From Hahella sp. KA22 (GTDB taxonomy: Bacteria > Pseudomonadota > Gammaproteobacteria > Pseudomonadales > Oleiphilaceae): DNA of 64,000 bases. Numbering within the stretch: the stretch's first letter is position 1; the number at the start of each line of letters is the position of its first letter. The notes beneath the pieces are model-generated. The model was not told where the DNA came from and did no database searches. It saw nothing but the letters and a program-made list of their open reading frames with translations. The DNA is taken from NCBI RefSeq assembly GCF_004135205.1, contig NZ_CP035490.1:620001-684000 (forward strand), written 5' to 3'. Positions 18,361 to 27,309 of this stretch are shown piece by piece. A program made the position numbers and the translations under genes.

Positions 18361-19497
18361 ATGATGCGAACCGAGCGTATTCAATTGATGAGCCCGTCCC
18401 CCGGCACCCGTCGGGAATTGCTTGTCCATCGGCTGGGACAAGCGGATGCGCGCCCGAAAGTGTATTTTCAAGCTGGCCTGCATGCGGATGAGTGGCCGGG
18501 TCTGCTGGTGCTGCAGCATCTGCTGACCTTGTTGCAGGAGGCGGAGCGTCAGAACGCGATTCAGGGTGAGATAATCGTGGTCCCCTACGCTAATCCCGTT
18601 GGACTGTCTCAGAATGTGTTCGGCTATGTGGCGGGCCGTTTCGACCTGACCGGCACCGGCAATTTCAATCGCAACTTTGCGGATTTATACCTGGACGCTC
18701 GCGACAGTGTGGAAGGCCGACTCGGCTCTGATCTGGAAACCAACAACGAACTGGTGCGCGAAGCCTTGCGCGCCGCCGTGGCGGCGGAGCTGGCGGAAGA
18801 TGAAACCACTGCTTTGAAAAAAACGCTGTTGGCGTTGTCCATCGACGCGGATTATGTTTTCGACCTGCATTGCGACGATCACTCCAGCGCTCATGTATAT
18901 TCCGTCAAACGTCAGGCTGAGAAAGCACAGAACCTGTGTCGCCATATCGGCGCCCGTTATCTGTTGACGGAGGACCTGGACGGGGTCGTCGCCTTTGACG
19001 GCTCCCATCTGCAACCCTGGCACTGGCTGCAGAAAGATTTTCCCGATAATCCCATGGAAATGCCCAAGTTAGCGGTAACGGTGGAGTATCGCGGTCAATA
19101 CGACGTGTCCGATGAACTGGCTGCTGTCGACGCCGCCAATCTGTTCAATTTCCTCGTCAGCGAAGACCTGATTCGGGGCGACGCGCAGGCGCCGCAACTG
19201 GATGACATTCATGTCAGTCCGCTGGAGTCCGTGGATTCCATGAAAGCGGAAGCCGCCGGTTTGCTGGTGTTCCAGAAGCCGTTGGACGCGTGGTTGGAGC
19301 AGGGCGACGTGTTCGCTGAGATCGTTAGTCTGGATGGCGGCGAGCCGAATCAACGGACGCCGGTGCGTGCGCGCACAGCGGGTTATCTGATGGCGCGCAC
19401 TCATCGACGGCTGGTGCGTCCGGGAGATCAAATCGCCAAAGTGTGCGGCGAAAAACCGCTGCCGCATCGCAAAATCGGCAATTTGTTGCAACTTTAG
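18361..19497 (+). CDS. Succinylglutamate desuccinylase/aspartoacylase family zinc enzyme
   Basis: A 378-residue M14-like metal-dependent amidohydrolase or carboxypeptidase. The N-terminal zinc pair is in GLHADEWPG (His41, Glu44). FDLTGTGNFNRNF carries the conserved Asn-Arg substrate-binding pair, and DYVFDLHCDD supplies the third His. VTVEYRGQ contains the probable catalytic Glu. A C-terminal beta domain (from about residue 285) resembles those of AstE-like enzymes. Two adjacent ATG codons follow a GAGGTG ribosome site. No arginine-catabolism genes are nearby, so the substrate is open. Confidence 0.88.
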   Translation: MMRTERIQLMSPSPGTRRELLVHRLGQADARPKVYFQAGLHADEWPGLLVLQHLLTLLQEAERQNAIQGEIIVVPYANPVGLSQNVFGYVAGRFDLTGTGNFNRNFADLYLDARDSVEGRLGSDLETNNELVREALRAAVAAELAEDETTALKKTLLALSIDADYVFDLHCDDHSSAHVYSVKRQAEKAQNLCRHIGARYLLTEDLDGVVAFDGSHLQPWHWLQKDFPDNPMEMPKLAVTVEYRGQYDVSDELAAVDAANLFNFLVSEDLIRGDAQAPQLDDIHVSPLESVDSMKAEAAGLLVFQKPLDAWLEQGDVFAEIVSLDGGEPNQRTPVRARTAGYLMARTHRRLVRPGDQIAKVCGEKPLPHRKIGNLLQL

Positions 19498-19668
19498 GCG
19501 TCATTGTCGACACTTAAATTACAACTATTTATTTGGCTGTGAACGCTTAAACGCGATAGAAAGACTGCGTAAGGCGAAGGAACACCCCGACTCGCGCATG
19601 AAATGGATAGCGGTCGGGACATTATAACGGGGAGTCTAAGCGTTTTGATGGTGTGAGTCTGATCAGGT

Positions 19669-21153
19669 GTGGAGTCAGTGACGGTAAGGGTTGTCTGGTA
19701 TAAACGTGACCTCAGGGTCACCGATCATGGGCCGCTTTATCACGCCGCCCGACAAGGTCCGGTGGCGCCGCTGTATGTGGCGGAGCCGGAGTATTGGGCG
19801 CAGCCTGACGCTGGCGAACGGCGTTGGGGATTTGTGCGGGAAACGCTGCTGGAGCTTGACCAGACGTTGAGTAAGCTGGGGCAACCCCTGTGGTTCATGC
19901 ATGACAGCATGATCAACGTGCTGGAATACCTGAAAAGCCGTTTTGGCGTCTTTGAGCTGTACTCCCATCAGGAGACCGGCGTGCAATGGTGTAACCGGCG
20001 CAATCAGATTGTGCGGGAATGGTGTCGCCGCAACGGCGTGCTGTGGCGGGAATGGCCTGTCTGCGGCGTGTTGCGACGCGCCACCGGCGCAGAACGCTGG
20101 CAAACCGCCTGGAAGGACTTCATGGCGCAGCCTCGTTACCCCAGCCCCAAAACCCTGCCGATGGTGGGCACATCGCCGCTCAAGCCGGAAGTCTGGCCTG
20201 AGACTATCGGCGCCGATCCCACCCCCTGCGTGTTACGTCAGGCGGGCGGACGCGCCGCCGCCGCCCAGGAACTGAAGAGTTTCCTGCAGGCGCGCGGGCA
20301 AAACTACTTCCGTGACACCCACTATCCCGCCACTGCGTTTGACGGCGGCTCGCGCCTCAGTCCTTATCTGGCCCACGGCGTCATCAGTTTGCGCGAGGCG
20401 GTGCAGCAGTCCCGACGCGCGCTGCAGACCTACCACGCCCGCCGCTCCGCGGACTGGGTGAAGTCCATGAACGAGTTTCTGTCCCGTTTGTATCTGCGCA
20501 GCCATTACATGCAGCAGATGGAGGACGAGCCGGGCATGGAGTCGCTCAATCTGCATAAAAGCTTTAACGGGTTGCGCGAGCATCAGTTCGAAGAAGCCAA
20601 ATTCGACGCCTGGAAGAACGGCGAGACCGGTTTTCCCCTTATCGACGCCGCCATGAAGGCGCTGATTCAGTACGGCTGGATCAACTATCAGTTGCGCGGG
20701 CTGCTGATGTCTTTCGCCGCCAACCAACTATGGCTGCATTGGCGTGAACCGGCGTTGTATCTGGCGCGGCTGTCCACTGACTATGACCCGGCGGTGCATT
20801 TTCCGCTGACGCAGCAATTCGCAGGCACCACGGGGATGCTCGAGCAGAAGATTTACAACCCGGTCACCGAATCCCATCGACTCGATCCCGCCGGCAAATT
20901 TATCCGGGCGGAATGTCCGGCGTTGCGGGAAGTGAGCGACGCGTATCTGCATGCGCCCTGGAAAATGCCCCATGCGGAACAGATCATGTCCGGTTGCGTG
21001 ATCGGGCAGGATTACCCCATGCCTATCATCAATAACGAAGACGCCACACTTATCGCCGGACAGCGCTTGAAAGCGCATCTGGAGGAGCGCCTTGATCCCA
21101 TGGAGACCGCTCGCGTCCGCGCTGCGCACCTGCGCTCCATCAAACTGGACTAA
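19669..21153 (+). CDS. Divergent cryptochrome/DNA photolyase family protein
   Basis: A 494-residue flavoprotein-type sequence. The N-terminus VVWYKRDLRVTDHGPL is the photolyase Rossmann domain. The C-terminal FAD domain has SRLSPYLAHGVIS and GFPLIDAAMKAL. Family-critical positions differ: the HNR motif reads INYQLR, and the WQW region expected near residue 380 reads HFPLTQQFAGTTG. The electron-transfer Trp of CPD photolyases therefore seems missing at that position. IYNPVTESHRLDPAGKFI keeps the usual ending of the FAD domain. Start is GTG at 19669, or GTG at 19678 with GGAG close by. Repair activity should not be assumed. Confidence 0.88.
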   Translation: MESVTVRVVWYKRDLRVTDHGPLYHAARQGPVAPLYVAEPEYWAQPDAGERRWGFVRETLLELDQTLSKLGQPLWFMHDSMINVLEYLKSRFGVFELYSHQETGVQWCNRRNQIVREWCRRNGVLWREWPVCGVLRRATGAERWQTAWKDFMAQPRYPSPKTLPMVGTSPLKPEVWPETIGADPTPCVLRQAGGRAAAAQELKSFLQARGQNYFRDTHYPATAFDGGSRLSPYLAHGVISLREAVQQSRRALQTYHARRSADWVKSMNEFLSRLYLRSHYMQQMEDEPGMESLNLHKSFNGLREHQFEEAKFDAWKNGETGFPLIDAAMKALIQYGWINYQLRGLLMSFAANQLWLHWREPALYLARLSTDYDPAVHFPLTQQFAGTTGMLEQKIYNPVTESHRLDPAGKFIRAECPALREVSDAYLHAPWKMPHAEQIMSGCVIGQDYPMPIINNEDATLIAGQRLKAHLEERLDPMETARVRAAHLRSIKLD

Positions 21154-21168
21154 GCATCTCGCAGACGT

Positions 21169-21199
21169 AAAAAAGCCGGCGCGCCCTGAGGCGGCCGGC
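21169..21199 (-). terminator. Intrinsic terminator of the sensor-regulator-Spy operon
   Basis: On the minus strand GCCGGC pairs with GCCGGC, with a GC-rich interior that can extend the stem, followed by six T residues. It lies 30 bases after the stop of the Spy-like gene. It could also act against read-through of the convergent photolyase gene. Confidence 0.75.
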
Positions 21200-21229
21200 G
21201 AAGAAAGGGAGCCTGCAACGGAAGCGGCG

Positions 21230-21616
21230 TTATACCTCTTCATCGTCTCCTTTATCGCAGTTTTCAGGATGAGGGCGACGTTCTTTGTGCTGGCCGCGCG
21301 CCTCATGCATTTCTTTCAGTTTTTCCATCTGCTCCGCGTTCAGCACGGCGCCCAGTTTGGCGTCGGTTTGCGTGCGCAGATTTTCCATCGCCGTGTGCAT
21401 TTCTTCACGTTGCGGTTTGTATTGCTCCATCAGGGTGTGACGTTGCTCGCGGCTCTCTTCCATAATGGTTTCGAACTGCGTTTTCTGGTCATCCGTCAGC
21501 GCCAGCTTTTCCGCCAGACGGTCGATGTTCGGGCCTTGATGGGGGCCGCCCTTGGCCAGTGCGAATCCGCTGGCGGCGATTAAACATGTCAGGGTGAATG
21601 CAGCGAATTTTTTCAT
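21230..21616 (-). CDS. Spy/CpxP family periplasmic LTXXQ protein
   Basis: A 128-residue periplasmic protein with an N-terminal signal peptide (MKKFAAFTLTCLIAASGFALA). It has two LTXXQ-type motifs, LTDDQKTQF and LNAEQMEKL, which define the Spy/CpxP fold. These proteins act as ATP-independent chaperones or stress sensors. The C-terminus is highly charged and ends in an Asp/Glu-rich tail with one Cys. ATG at 21616 is chosen because it places the basic n-region correctly. It lies directly downstream of the response regulator gene (103-base gap), a location consistent with BaeR-type control of spy. Confidence 0.85.
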   Translation of the reverse strand: MKKFAAFTLTCLIAASGFALAKGGPHQGPNIDRLAEKLALTDDQKTQFETIMEESREQRHTLMEQYKPQREEMHTAMENLRTQTDAKLGAVLNAEQMEKLKEMHEARGQHKERRPHPENCDKGDDEEV

Positions 21617-21719
21617 AACCTTTTTCCTCAATTTCCTGTTTGGCTTTGTGTGATTATCAATCTAAGCCCGAAATGTGCAGGAATTGTGGAGGCATTAAGG
21701 AACAGAGATTACAGCGCTG

Positions 21720-22391
21720 TCATCCTTCGTATTTATAGCCCAGACCGTAAACGGAATGGATGTAGTCATGGTCGGGAGAAAGCTCGGCGATTTTCTTACG
21801 CAGCTTTTTGATGTGGCTGTCCACAGTGCGATCGCTGACGATGCGGTGATCCTGATAGATGCCGTCCATGAGCTGGCTGCGAGAGAAGATGCGGCCGGGC
21901 TCATCCGCCAGCATTTTTAGCAATTGAAACTCTATGGCGGTCAAATCCAGCGGTTTTCCCCGCAGGACCGCCCGGTAACGGGACGGGTCCAACGCCAGGG
22001 CCTGTTCTTCCCCCGCTGGCGCGCCGCGCACGCGCCGCAGGATAGCCTTGACCCGAGCCACTACTTCACGCGGGCTGAAGGGCTTGCAGACGTAGTCGTC
22101 CGCGCCCAGCTCCAGTCCGAGCAGACGATCGATTTCCTCCACCCGGGCGGTCACCATGATGATGGGCGTATCGGTGAAGCGACGCGTCTCCCGACACACG
22201 GATAAGCCGTCCAGGCCCGGCAGCATGAGATCAAGCAGAATCAGGTCAGGCGCGCCGGCGCGGATCTTTTCCAACGCCTGCTGACCGTCGCCAATGATGT
22301 CGCATTGGTAGCCTTCCTGTTGCAGATAGTCCTTCAGCAAACTGGCGAGCTTCGGCTCATCTTCCACGATGAGTATGCTGTTCTGAGGCAT
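21720..22391 (-). CDS. OmpR family response regulator, BaeR-like
   Basis: A 223-residue regulator with an N-terminal receiver domain (phospho-acceptor Asp54 in LLDLMLPG, Lys in VCKPFSPRE). The C-terminal winged-helix domain has DLTAIEFQLLKMLA, DRTVDSHIKKLRKKI and YGLGYKYE. The spacing and motifs match the BaeR/CpxR branch. It lies 40 bases downstream of the sensor kinase gene on the same strand, so the two form a two-component operon. The downstream Spy-like gene is the probable target. Confidence 0.93.
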   Translation of the reverse strand: MPQNSILIVEDEPKLASLLKDYLQQEGYQCDIIGDGQQALEKIRAGAPDLILLDLMLPGLDGLSVCRETRRFTDTPIIMVTARVEEIDRLLGLELGADDYVCKPFSPREVVARVKAILRRVRGAPAGEEQALALDPSRYRAVLRGKPLDLTAIEFQLLKMLADEPGRIFSRSQLMDGIYQDHRIVSDRTVDSHIKKLRKKIAELSPDHDYIHSVYGLGYKYEG

Positions 22392-22431
22392 GTGCGTTGT
22401 CTCCGCTGTATTCAGATAAGGACGGCCGGCG

Positions 22432-23814
22432 TCATTCGTGATAAGCCGGCAAAGTCACGTCGATGGCCAGTCCGCCCAGTGGCGATCGCGAGGCGCTGAT
22501 ATCGCCTTCATGAGCTTCGACGATTTTGCGGCAAATCGCCAGTCCCAGACCGGAGCCGCCAGTGTTGCGATTGCGCGAATTCTCCACCCGGTAAAGGTGA
22601 TCGAACAGCTTGGGCAGGGCGTCGTCTGGCGCGCCGGGACCGGAGTCCTCGATGCGCAGTCGCACTTGATCGTGATCGACATTGAGAGAGACGCGCACCT
22701 GGGCGCCGGGGACGGCGTATTTACAGGTGTTGCTGAACAGATTATCTAGCAATTGGCTTAATCGCGTGGCGTCCGCCCACACCGTGGCGGGGCTGGGGGC
22801 TAAATCGTGAATCAGCTGAAAGCCGGCGGCGGTGAAATTGGCGTGATGCCTGTCCAGGGCGTGCTGCAGAATCAGACGCAGATCCTCTTCGTCTTTTTGA
22901 TAGCGCAGCGCGCCCACTTCGGCGTTGGTCAACTCGTATAGATCGTTAATCAGTTTTTGCAGGTGTTCGATTTCCTGTTGGATGGACAGCAGGTTGTCGC
23001 GGTTGGTGGGGCGAACGCCGTCCACCAGCGCTTCCAGCTCGCCCTTGGCGATGGCCAGCGGCGTGCGCAGCTCGTGGGAAATATCCGCAATCCAGCGCCG
23101 CCGCGCGGTTTCATTGGACTGGAGCGTTTGCGCCAGTTGATGAAAATCCCGCGCCAATTGTCCCAGCTCGTCCTTACCCGAAATTTTCAGCTCCACGTCG
23201 TAAGCCCCTTGCGCCAGTCGTTGGGTGGCGACGGCGAGACGTTTAATGGGGGTAACGAACTGACGCGCCAGGGGCAAGGCGATAAGCAGGGCGATAGCCA
23301 CCATCAGCGTACTGATAACCAGGAACGCCTTATCCTGACTCTGACTGAACGCCAGATCATTTTGCTCCGTCACCCGCACGCGTGGCGGCAGCGCCAGCCA
23401 ACCGATGGTCTGATCGCCCAGCTTGATCGGCGCCATGATGAAGTCATTGCGGTAGCGGCCGGTCACCACCTGCTTGTCTGAGTCCAGCAAGGTCGGCGGA
23501 CGGGGTGGGTGCGGTCGGTCGGGACGATCATCCTCGTTGCGACGAGGCGGTCGCCAGGGTTGCTGGTCGTCTTCTTCCGCCTCCAACAGCCGCCGCCACA
23601 GATTATGGTCGCGGCGCAGGGGCTCCCAACTGCCGGTATGTCGATAGAAACGCTGGAGATTGTTGATCAGCGTCTCCTGTCGCTGCAGATCGCGACGATT
23701 CACATAATCCAGAAAGCCGCGGTCGAAGCTCCACTGCATTAGCGAATACATGGCGGCGAACATGGCCGTGGTGGCGATCAACAGCGCCAGAATAAGTTTG
23801 GATTGAATGCGCAC
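22432..23814 (-). CDS. Sensor histidine kinase, BaeS-like
   Basis: A 460-residue inner-membrane kinase with helices near residues 7-27 and 165-183 flanking a periplasmic sensor. A HAMP domain follows, then the H-box DISHELRTPLAIAKGE with His247, an N-box region around LDNLFSNTCKYA and G-boxes DSGPGAPDD and GGSGLGLAI. The periplasmic domain has an unusual Pro/Arg/Asp-rich stretch at residues 82-108. Start is GTG at 23814. It is the first gene of the kinase-regulator-Spy operon. The likely signal is envelope protein damage, by analogy with BaeS. Confidence 0.92.
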   Translation of the reverse strand: MRIQSKLILALLIATTAMFAAMYSLMQWSFDRGFLDYVNRRDLQRQETLINNLQRFYRHTGSWEPLRRDHNLWRRLLEAEEDDQQPWRPPRRNEDDRPDRPHPPRPPTLLDSDKQVVTGRYRNDFIMAPIKLGDQTIGWLALPPRVRVTEQNDLAFSQSQDKAFLVISTLMVAIALLIALPLARQFVTPIKRLAVATQRLAQGAYDVELKISGKDELGQLARDFHQLAQTLQSNETARRRWIADISHELRTPLAIAKGELEALVDGVRPTNRDNLLSIQQEIEHLQKLINDLYELTNAEVGALRYQKDEEDLRLILQHALDRHHANFTAAGFQLIHDLAPSPATVWADATRLSQLLDNLFSNTCKYAVPGAQVRVSLNVDHDQVRLRIEDSGPGAPDDALPKLFDHLYRVENSRNRNTGGSGLGLAICRKIVEAHEGDISASRSPLGGLAIDVTLPAYHE

Positions 23815-24051
23815 GTCGGTTTCCGGTTGGCTTGGTCGGGATAGGTCGCTTCACCAGATAATCTAGCGGCTTTTCCCGGCGCCGTTAAGATCAATGGCGC
23901 TCTGAGGGCGTGATTTCCTAAGTTTTTCCATATTCGTCGGCTTGCGGCGGGAGTGTGAAGACGGTCATAAACCCAACGCTCGGCGTTATTTACCAAAAAT
24001 TAATTTTTCTCTAAGATACGCCGGTTTTTTTACCTACCCTGTGGAATCCCC

Positions 24052-25392
24052 ATGCGCAATTTATCAATTGGATTGATATCCATTCTGACTGGCATTGTCC
24101 TGACTGTTGTCGTTACCTGGAACAGTATTTTTTACGCCGAGCCCGGCTATGTGTATCACGTAAGAACCATCTTAGGCGATGAACACGTGGTGTCTGACGT
24201 GGGCTATCAGTTTTACCTGTGGGGACGCTGGAACGCCTGGAAGCGCGCCCTGACCGTGCAAGCGGTGAAAGGCGGCGACAGCACCGTTTCCTACGTCGAA
24301 GTGGAAAACTCCGAAACCAGCGCCGCGCTGCCGCCGCTGAAAATCATGTTTTTGGATCAGGTGGACGCTGCGGCGGAAGCCACCGTGCGCTTCAGCATTC
24401 CCACCGACCAGGAAGGCTTCACCCGCCTGGCCCATGAATACCGTACTCCCGCCAATCTGCTGCGTACGGCGATAATTCCGGCGTTCAAGGAAACCCTGCA
24501 GGCCACGGCGTCGCTGATGAGTGCGGAGGATTACTACAGCGGCGGACGCACCGAGTTCAACACGGAATTCGAAAACCAGATGTCCAACGGCATTTACATC
24601 GTTAAACGCGAAGAAATGCTGATCAGCTCGCAGCGTAAAATTTCCGGTTCCGCCAACGCTTCGATGGGAGCCTCTCAGGAAGAATATGGCGACGAAGCCA
24701 AAGCGGTGTTCGTTGTGCGCAAAGTCACTGACGCCAACGGAACGCCTCGGCGCAAGGACCAGAAGTTCACCCAGTTCGGCATCAGCGTGGTGGATGCGCG
24801 CATCACCGACATGACGCCTAACAACCGCTTTGTTGAGCGTATGCAATTGAAACAGAAAGCCAGCGCCGACCGCGCTATTGCCCGTGAGCAGCGGATTCAG
24901 GAAGAAGAGCAGCGCCTGTTGGCGATCGCCCGCGGGGAACGCGAAGTCGCGGAGCGTCAGGCCAAAGCCAAAGTGGATCAGATTCAGAAAACCACTGAAG
25001 CGGAAACCGATAAGCAGTTAGCGGTGACCTCCGCGACCAAGATGAAAGAGCAGGCCCGCATCGAGAAGGAAACCGCCGAGATCAATCTGGAAAAAGCCCG
25101 CATTGAGGCGGAAACCAAGCGCACTCTGGCGGAAGCGGAAGCCTACCAGAAAGAAGTGATCCTGAAAGCGGATAACGCGTTGGCGCAAAAACTGGATGCG
25201 GAAATCGAAATTCACAAACTGTGGGCGGACGCGTTCGCTCGCCGTTCCGTGCCGACTAACGTCTTTGGTGGCGGAGCCGGCGCTGGCGCCCCACAGGGTT
25301 CTGATACGGAAGTCACCGCCTTCATGCAGATGTTGACCCTGGACGCCGCCAAGCGTTTGGCTTATGACCGGGAGATCGGTAAAGGCGAGTGA
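24052..25392 (+). CDS. SPFH/Band 7 domain membrane protein
   Basis: A 446-residue protein with one N-terminal membrane segment (residues 6-26) and an SPFH (stomatin/prohibitin/flotillin) domain. A long Glu/Lys/Ala-rich coiled coil follows, about residues 270-390. The C-terminus contains a Gly-rich linker (FGGGAGAGAPQG). Such proteins assemble into membrane rings or microdomain scaffolds. No NfeD partner gene is adjacent. It is followed by a good terminator, so it is likely monocistronic. Confidence 0.85.
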   Translation: MRNLSIGLISILTGIVLTVVVTWNSIFYAEPGYVYHVRTILGDEHVVSDVGYQFYLWGRWNAWKRALTVQAVKGGDSTVSYVEVENSETSAALPPLKIMFLDQVDAAAEATVRFSIPTDQEGFTRLAHEYRTPANLLRTAIIPAFKETLQATASLMSAEDYYSGGRTEFNTEFENQMSNGIYIVKREEMLISSQRKISGSANASMGASQEEYGDEAKAVFVVRKVTDANGTPRRKDQKFTQFGISVVDARITDMTPNNRFVERMQLKQKASADRAIAREQRIQEEEQRLLAIARGEREVAERQAKAKVDQIQKTTEAETDKQLAVTSATKMKEQARIEKETAEINLEKARIEAETKRTLAEAEAYQKEVILKADNALAQKLDAEIEIHKLWADAFARRSVPTNVFGGGAGAGAPQGSDTEVTAFMQMLTLDAAKRLAYDREIGKGE

Positions 25393-25419
25393 TCTTATTC
25401 GCCAATACCTGTCATCAAA

Positions 25420-25450
25420 GGGGGCGCCCGCTGAGCGAAGCGCCCTTTTT
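25420..25450 (+). terminator. Intrinsic terminator after the SPFH gene
   Basis: GGGCGC and GCGCCC form the stem around CCGCTGAGCGAA, followed by six T residues. It begins about 30 bases after the SPFH stop and lies only 11 bases from the end of the convergent LysE gene. Confidence 0.8.
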
Positions 25451-25460
25451 TATTGCCGCT

Positions 25461-26072
25461 TCAGCGAGAGAGCGGTAAGGCGAGACCGATGAGAATAAAA
25501 AGGCCGCCGCAAATCTGATTGAAACGTTTGCCATGTTGCTCCAGCTTCGGTCCGATACGGTGCGCAGCCTGCGCCAGCAGCACCTCAACCGTGAATTCGA
25601 TCATGGCGAAGGTCAGCGCCATGATGGCGAACTGGCCAGCCAACCCCTGCTGCGGATCAACAAACTGCGGCAGAAAGGCGGCGAAGAAAATCAGCACCTT
25701 GGGGTTGGACAGCGCAGCCAGCGCGCCCTGACGAAACAGGCGCGCATTGTTCTTGCGGGCGGCTTCGTCCTGTAACTGCAAATGCAGCCCCGGCGCGCGC
25801 CATTGCTGTATCCCCAATCCGATCAAATAAGCCCCACCCAGCCATTGCAGCACGGTCAGAGCCGTCTCCGAGGACTGCAATAAGGCGCCGACGCCGAACA
25901 TGGACAACAGCATCAGCAGAAGAAATCCCAACACACCGCCGACAATGGTAAAAACGGCGCGGACGCGTCCATAAAGGGCTCCATGGGTTAGCGCGAGCAG
26001 ACCGTTAGGGCCGGGTGAGCAGGACAGGCCGGCGGTGGCGGCCAGAAACAGAAGCCAGGTTTGCAGAGTCAT
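25461..26072 (-). CDS. LysE family exporter
   Basis: A 203-residue inner-membrane protein with five to six helices. The N-terminal CSPGPNGLLALTHGALYGRV is the classic LysE/RhtB signature, and NPKVLIFFAAFLPQFV is the conserved mid-protein motif. Family members export amino acids or similar small solutes. It is divergent from the GlxA-like regulator gene (120-base gap), which makes regulation by that protein possible but unproven. Confidence 0.92.
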   Translation of the reverse strand: MTLQTWLLFLAATAGLSCSPGPNGLLALTHGALYGRVRAVFTIVGGVLGFLLLMLLSMFGVGALLQSSETALTVLQWLGGAYLIGLGIQQWRAPGLHLQLQDEAARKNNARLFRQGALAALSNPKVLIFFAAFLPQFVDPQQGLAGQFAIMALTFAMIEFTVEVLLAQAAHRIGPKLEQHGKRFNQICGGLFILIGLALPLSR

Positions 26073-26192
26073 TGCTAACGCCTTGGTGAATCGGTGATGT
26101 GAGCAGTCTACGGCGCAGGAGCGAATTTAAATGGTAATTATTGGACGTATTAAGGTAGATTTTGGCCATTAGGACTCAAGGAAAATTCACGC

Positions 26193-27185
26193 TTGAAAAT
26201 GACTCTATCGGCGCCCTCTGTCCCGGACGTACGTTTTCTATTGCTGCCGCTGCCGGAGTTCACCATGCTGCCTTTCGGTGGATTTCTGGATAAGCTGCGC
26301 TTCAGCGCCGACGACGAGGATTACAGCGCGCAGCGTTATTGCGCCTGGCGCGTGCTGGGTCTGGAGCCGGGCGCTATCGTCTCCAGCAGCGGCGTCGCCA
26401 TTGAAGTGCAGGAAATCGCGGCGCAGACGCGCCTCGCCGATTTTGATTATCTGGTGGTGTTCGGCGGCCGCACCGCCCGTCGCAGCATGGAGCTGGCCAG
26501 CGAATACGGGCCTCTGCTGCGCAAGGCCGCCGCACAGGGATTGTCGCTGGTCAGTATCGACAACGCCTGCTTTCTGCTGGCCGCCGCTGGCTTGTTGCAG
26601 GGCGCCAAAGTGGCGATGCACTGGCGCCATGTGCAGGAATTTCAGGTCGCTTTTCCCCGCATTGAAGTCCGCACCGGGCAGTTGTATTGCTTCGACGGCA
26701 AGCGCATCAGTTGTGCGGGAGGCGTCGCCGCGGTGGACCTGGCGGTGGAATTGTTAGCGCGCCATTGCGGGAGAACCCGGGCTCTGAAAGGTTTGGCGGA
26801 TATGCTGGTGGACGAGGCGCGCAGCGAAACCCATCCGTTGAAATCGCTGTCCCGCGAAAGCGGACTCGGCCGCAGTGTTGGGCGCGCGACCAGCCTGATG
26901 CGGCAATGGCTGGGAGACGCTTTTAATGTGGACGATATCGCCGCCGCCATCGGGGTCAGTCGTCGCCAACTGGATCGCCTTTTTATGACCGAGTTCGACT
27001 GCACGGCGCGGGCTTATTGGCGGGAAATGCGCCTGCAACATGTGCGTTGGCGTCTGCTGAATTCTCATCACAGCCTGGCTGTGCTGGCGGATGAAATCGG
27101 CGCGCAGGATGTCAGCCATCTCTGCAAAATGTTCCGTCAGCGTTTCGGCGTCAGTCCGGACGCCTATCGCAAAAGCGGCGGTTGA
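26193..27185 (+). CDS. GlxA family AraC-type transcriptional regulator
   Basis: A 330-residue regulator with an N-terminal DJ-1/PfpI-like (class I amidotransferase-like) domain, seen in VVFGGRTARRS and DNACFLLAAAGLL. The C-terminal AraC helix-turn-helix pair has DDIAAAIGVSRRQLDRLF and VRWRLLNSHHSLAVLADEIG. AAGGAAA lies eight bases before TTG at 26193, so that start is used; ATG at 26199 is the alternative. Members often govern amine or amino-acid catabolism. The divergent LysE exporter is a candidate target. Confidence 0.9.
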   Translation: MKMTLSAPSVPDVRFLLLPLPEFTMLPFGGFLDKLRFSADDEDYSAQRYCAWRVLGLEPGAIVSSSGVAIEVQEIAAQTRLADFDYLVVFGGRTARRSMELASEYGPLLRKAAAQGLSLVSIDNACFLLAAAGLLQGAKVAMHWRHVQEFQVAFPRIEVRTGQLYCFDGKRISCAGGVAAVDLAVELLARHCGRTRALKGLADMLVDEARSETHPLKSLSRESGLGRSVGRATSLMRQWLGDAFNVDDIAAAIGVSRRQLDRLFMTEFDCTARAYWREMRLQHVRWRLLNSHHSLAVLADEIGAQDVSHLCKMFRQRFGVSPDAYRKSGG

Positions 27186-27309
27186 GGCGTCGTCCACGCG
27201 TAGCTCCTTTCCCTTTATTCGAACCTTTTAACGCAATTTTTAAGCTTTTTATTCAATGGCATAGCTTCTAAGGTGAGTTTTTGACAGGTTCATTGGGAGG
27301 AAGGGGATT

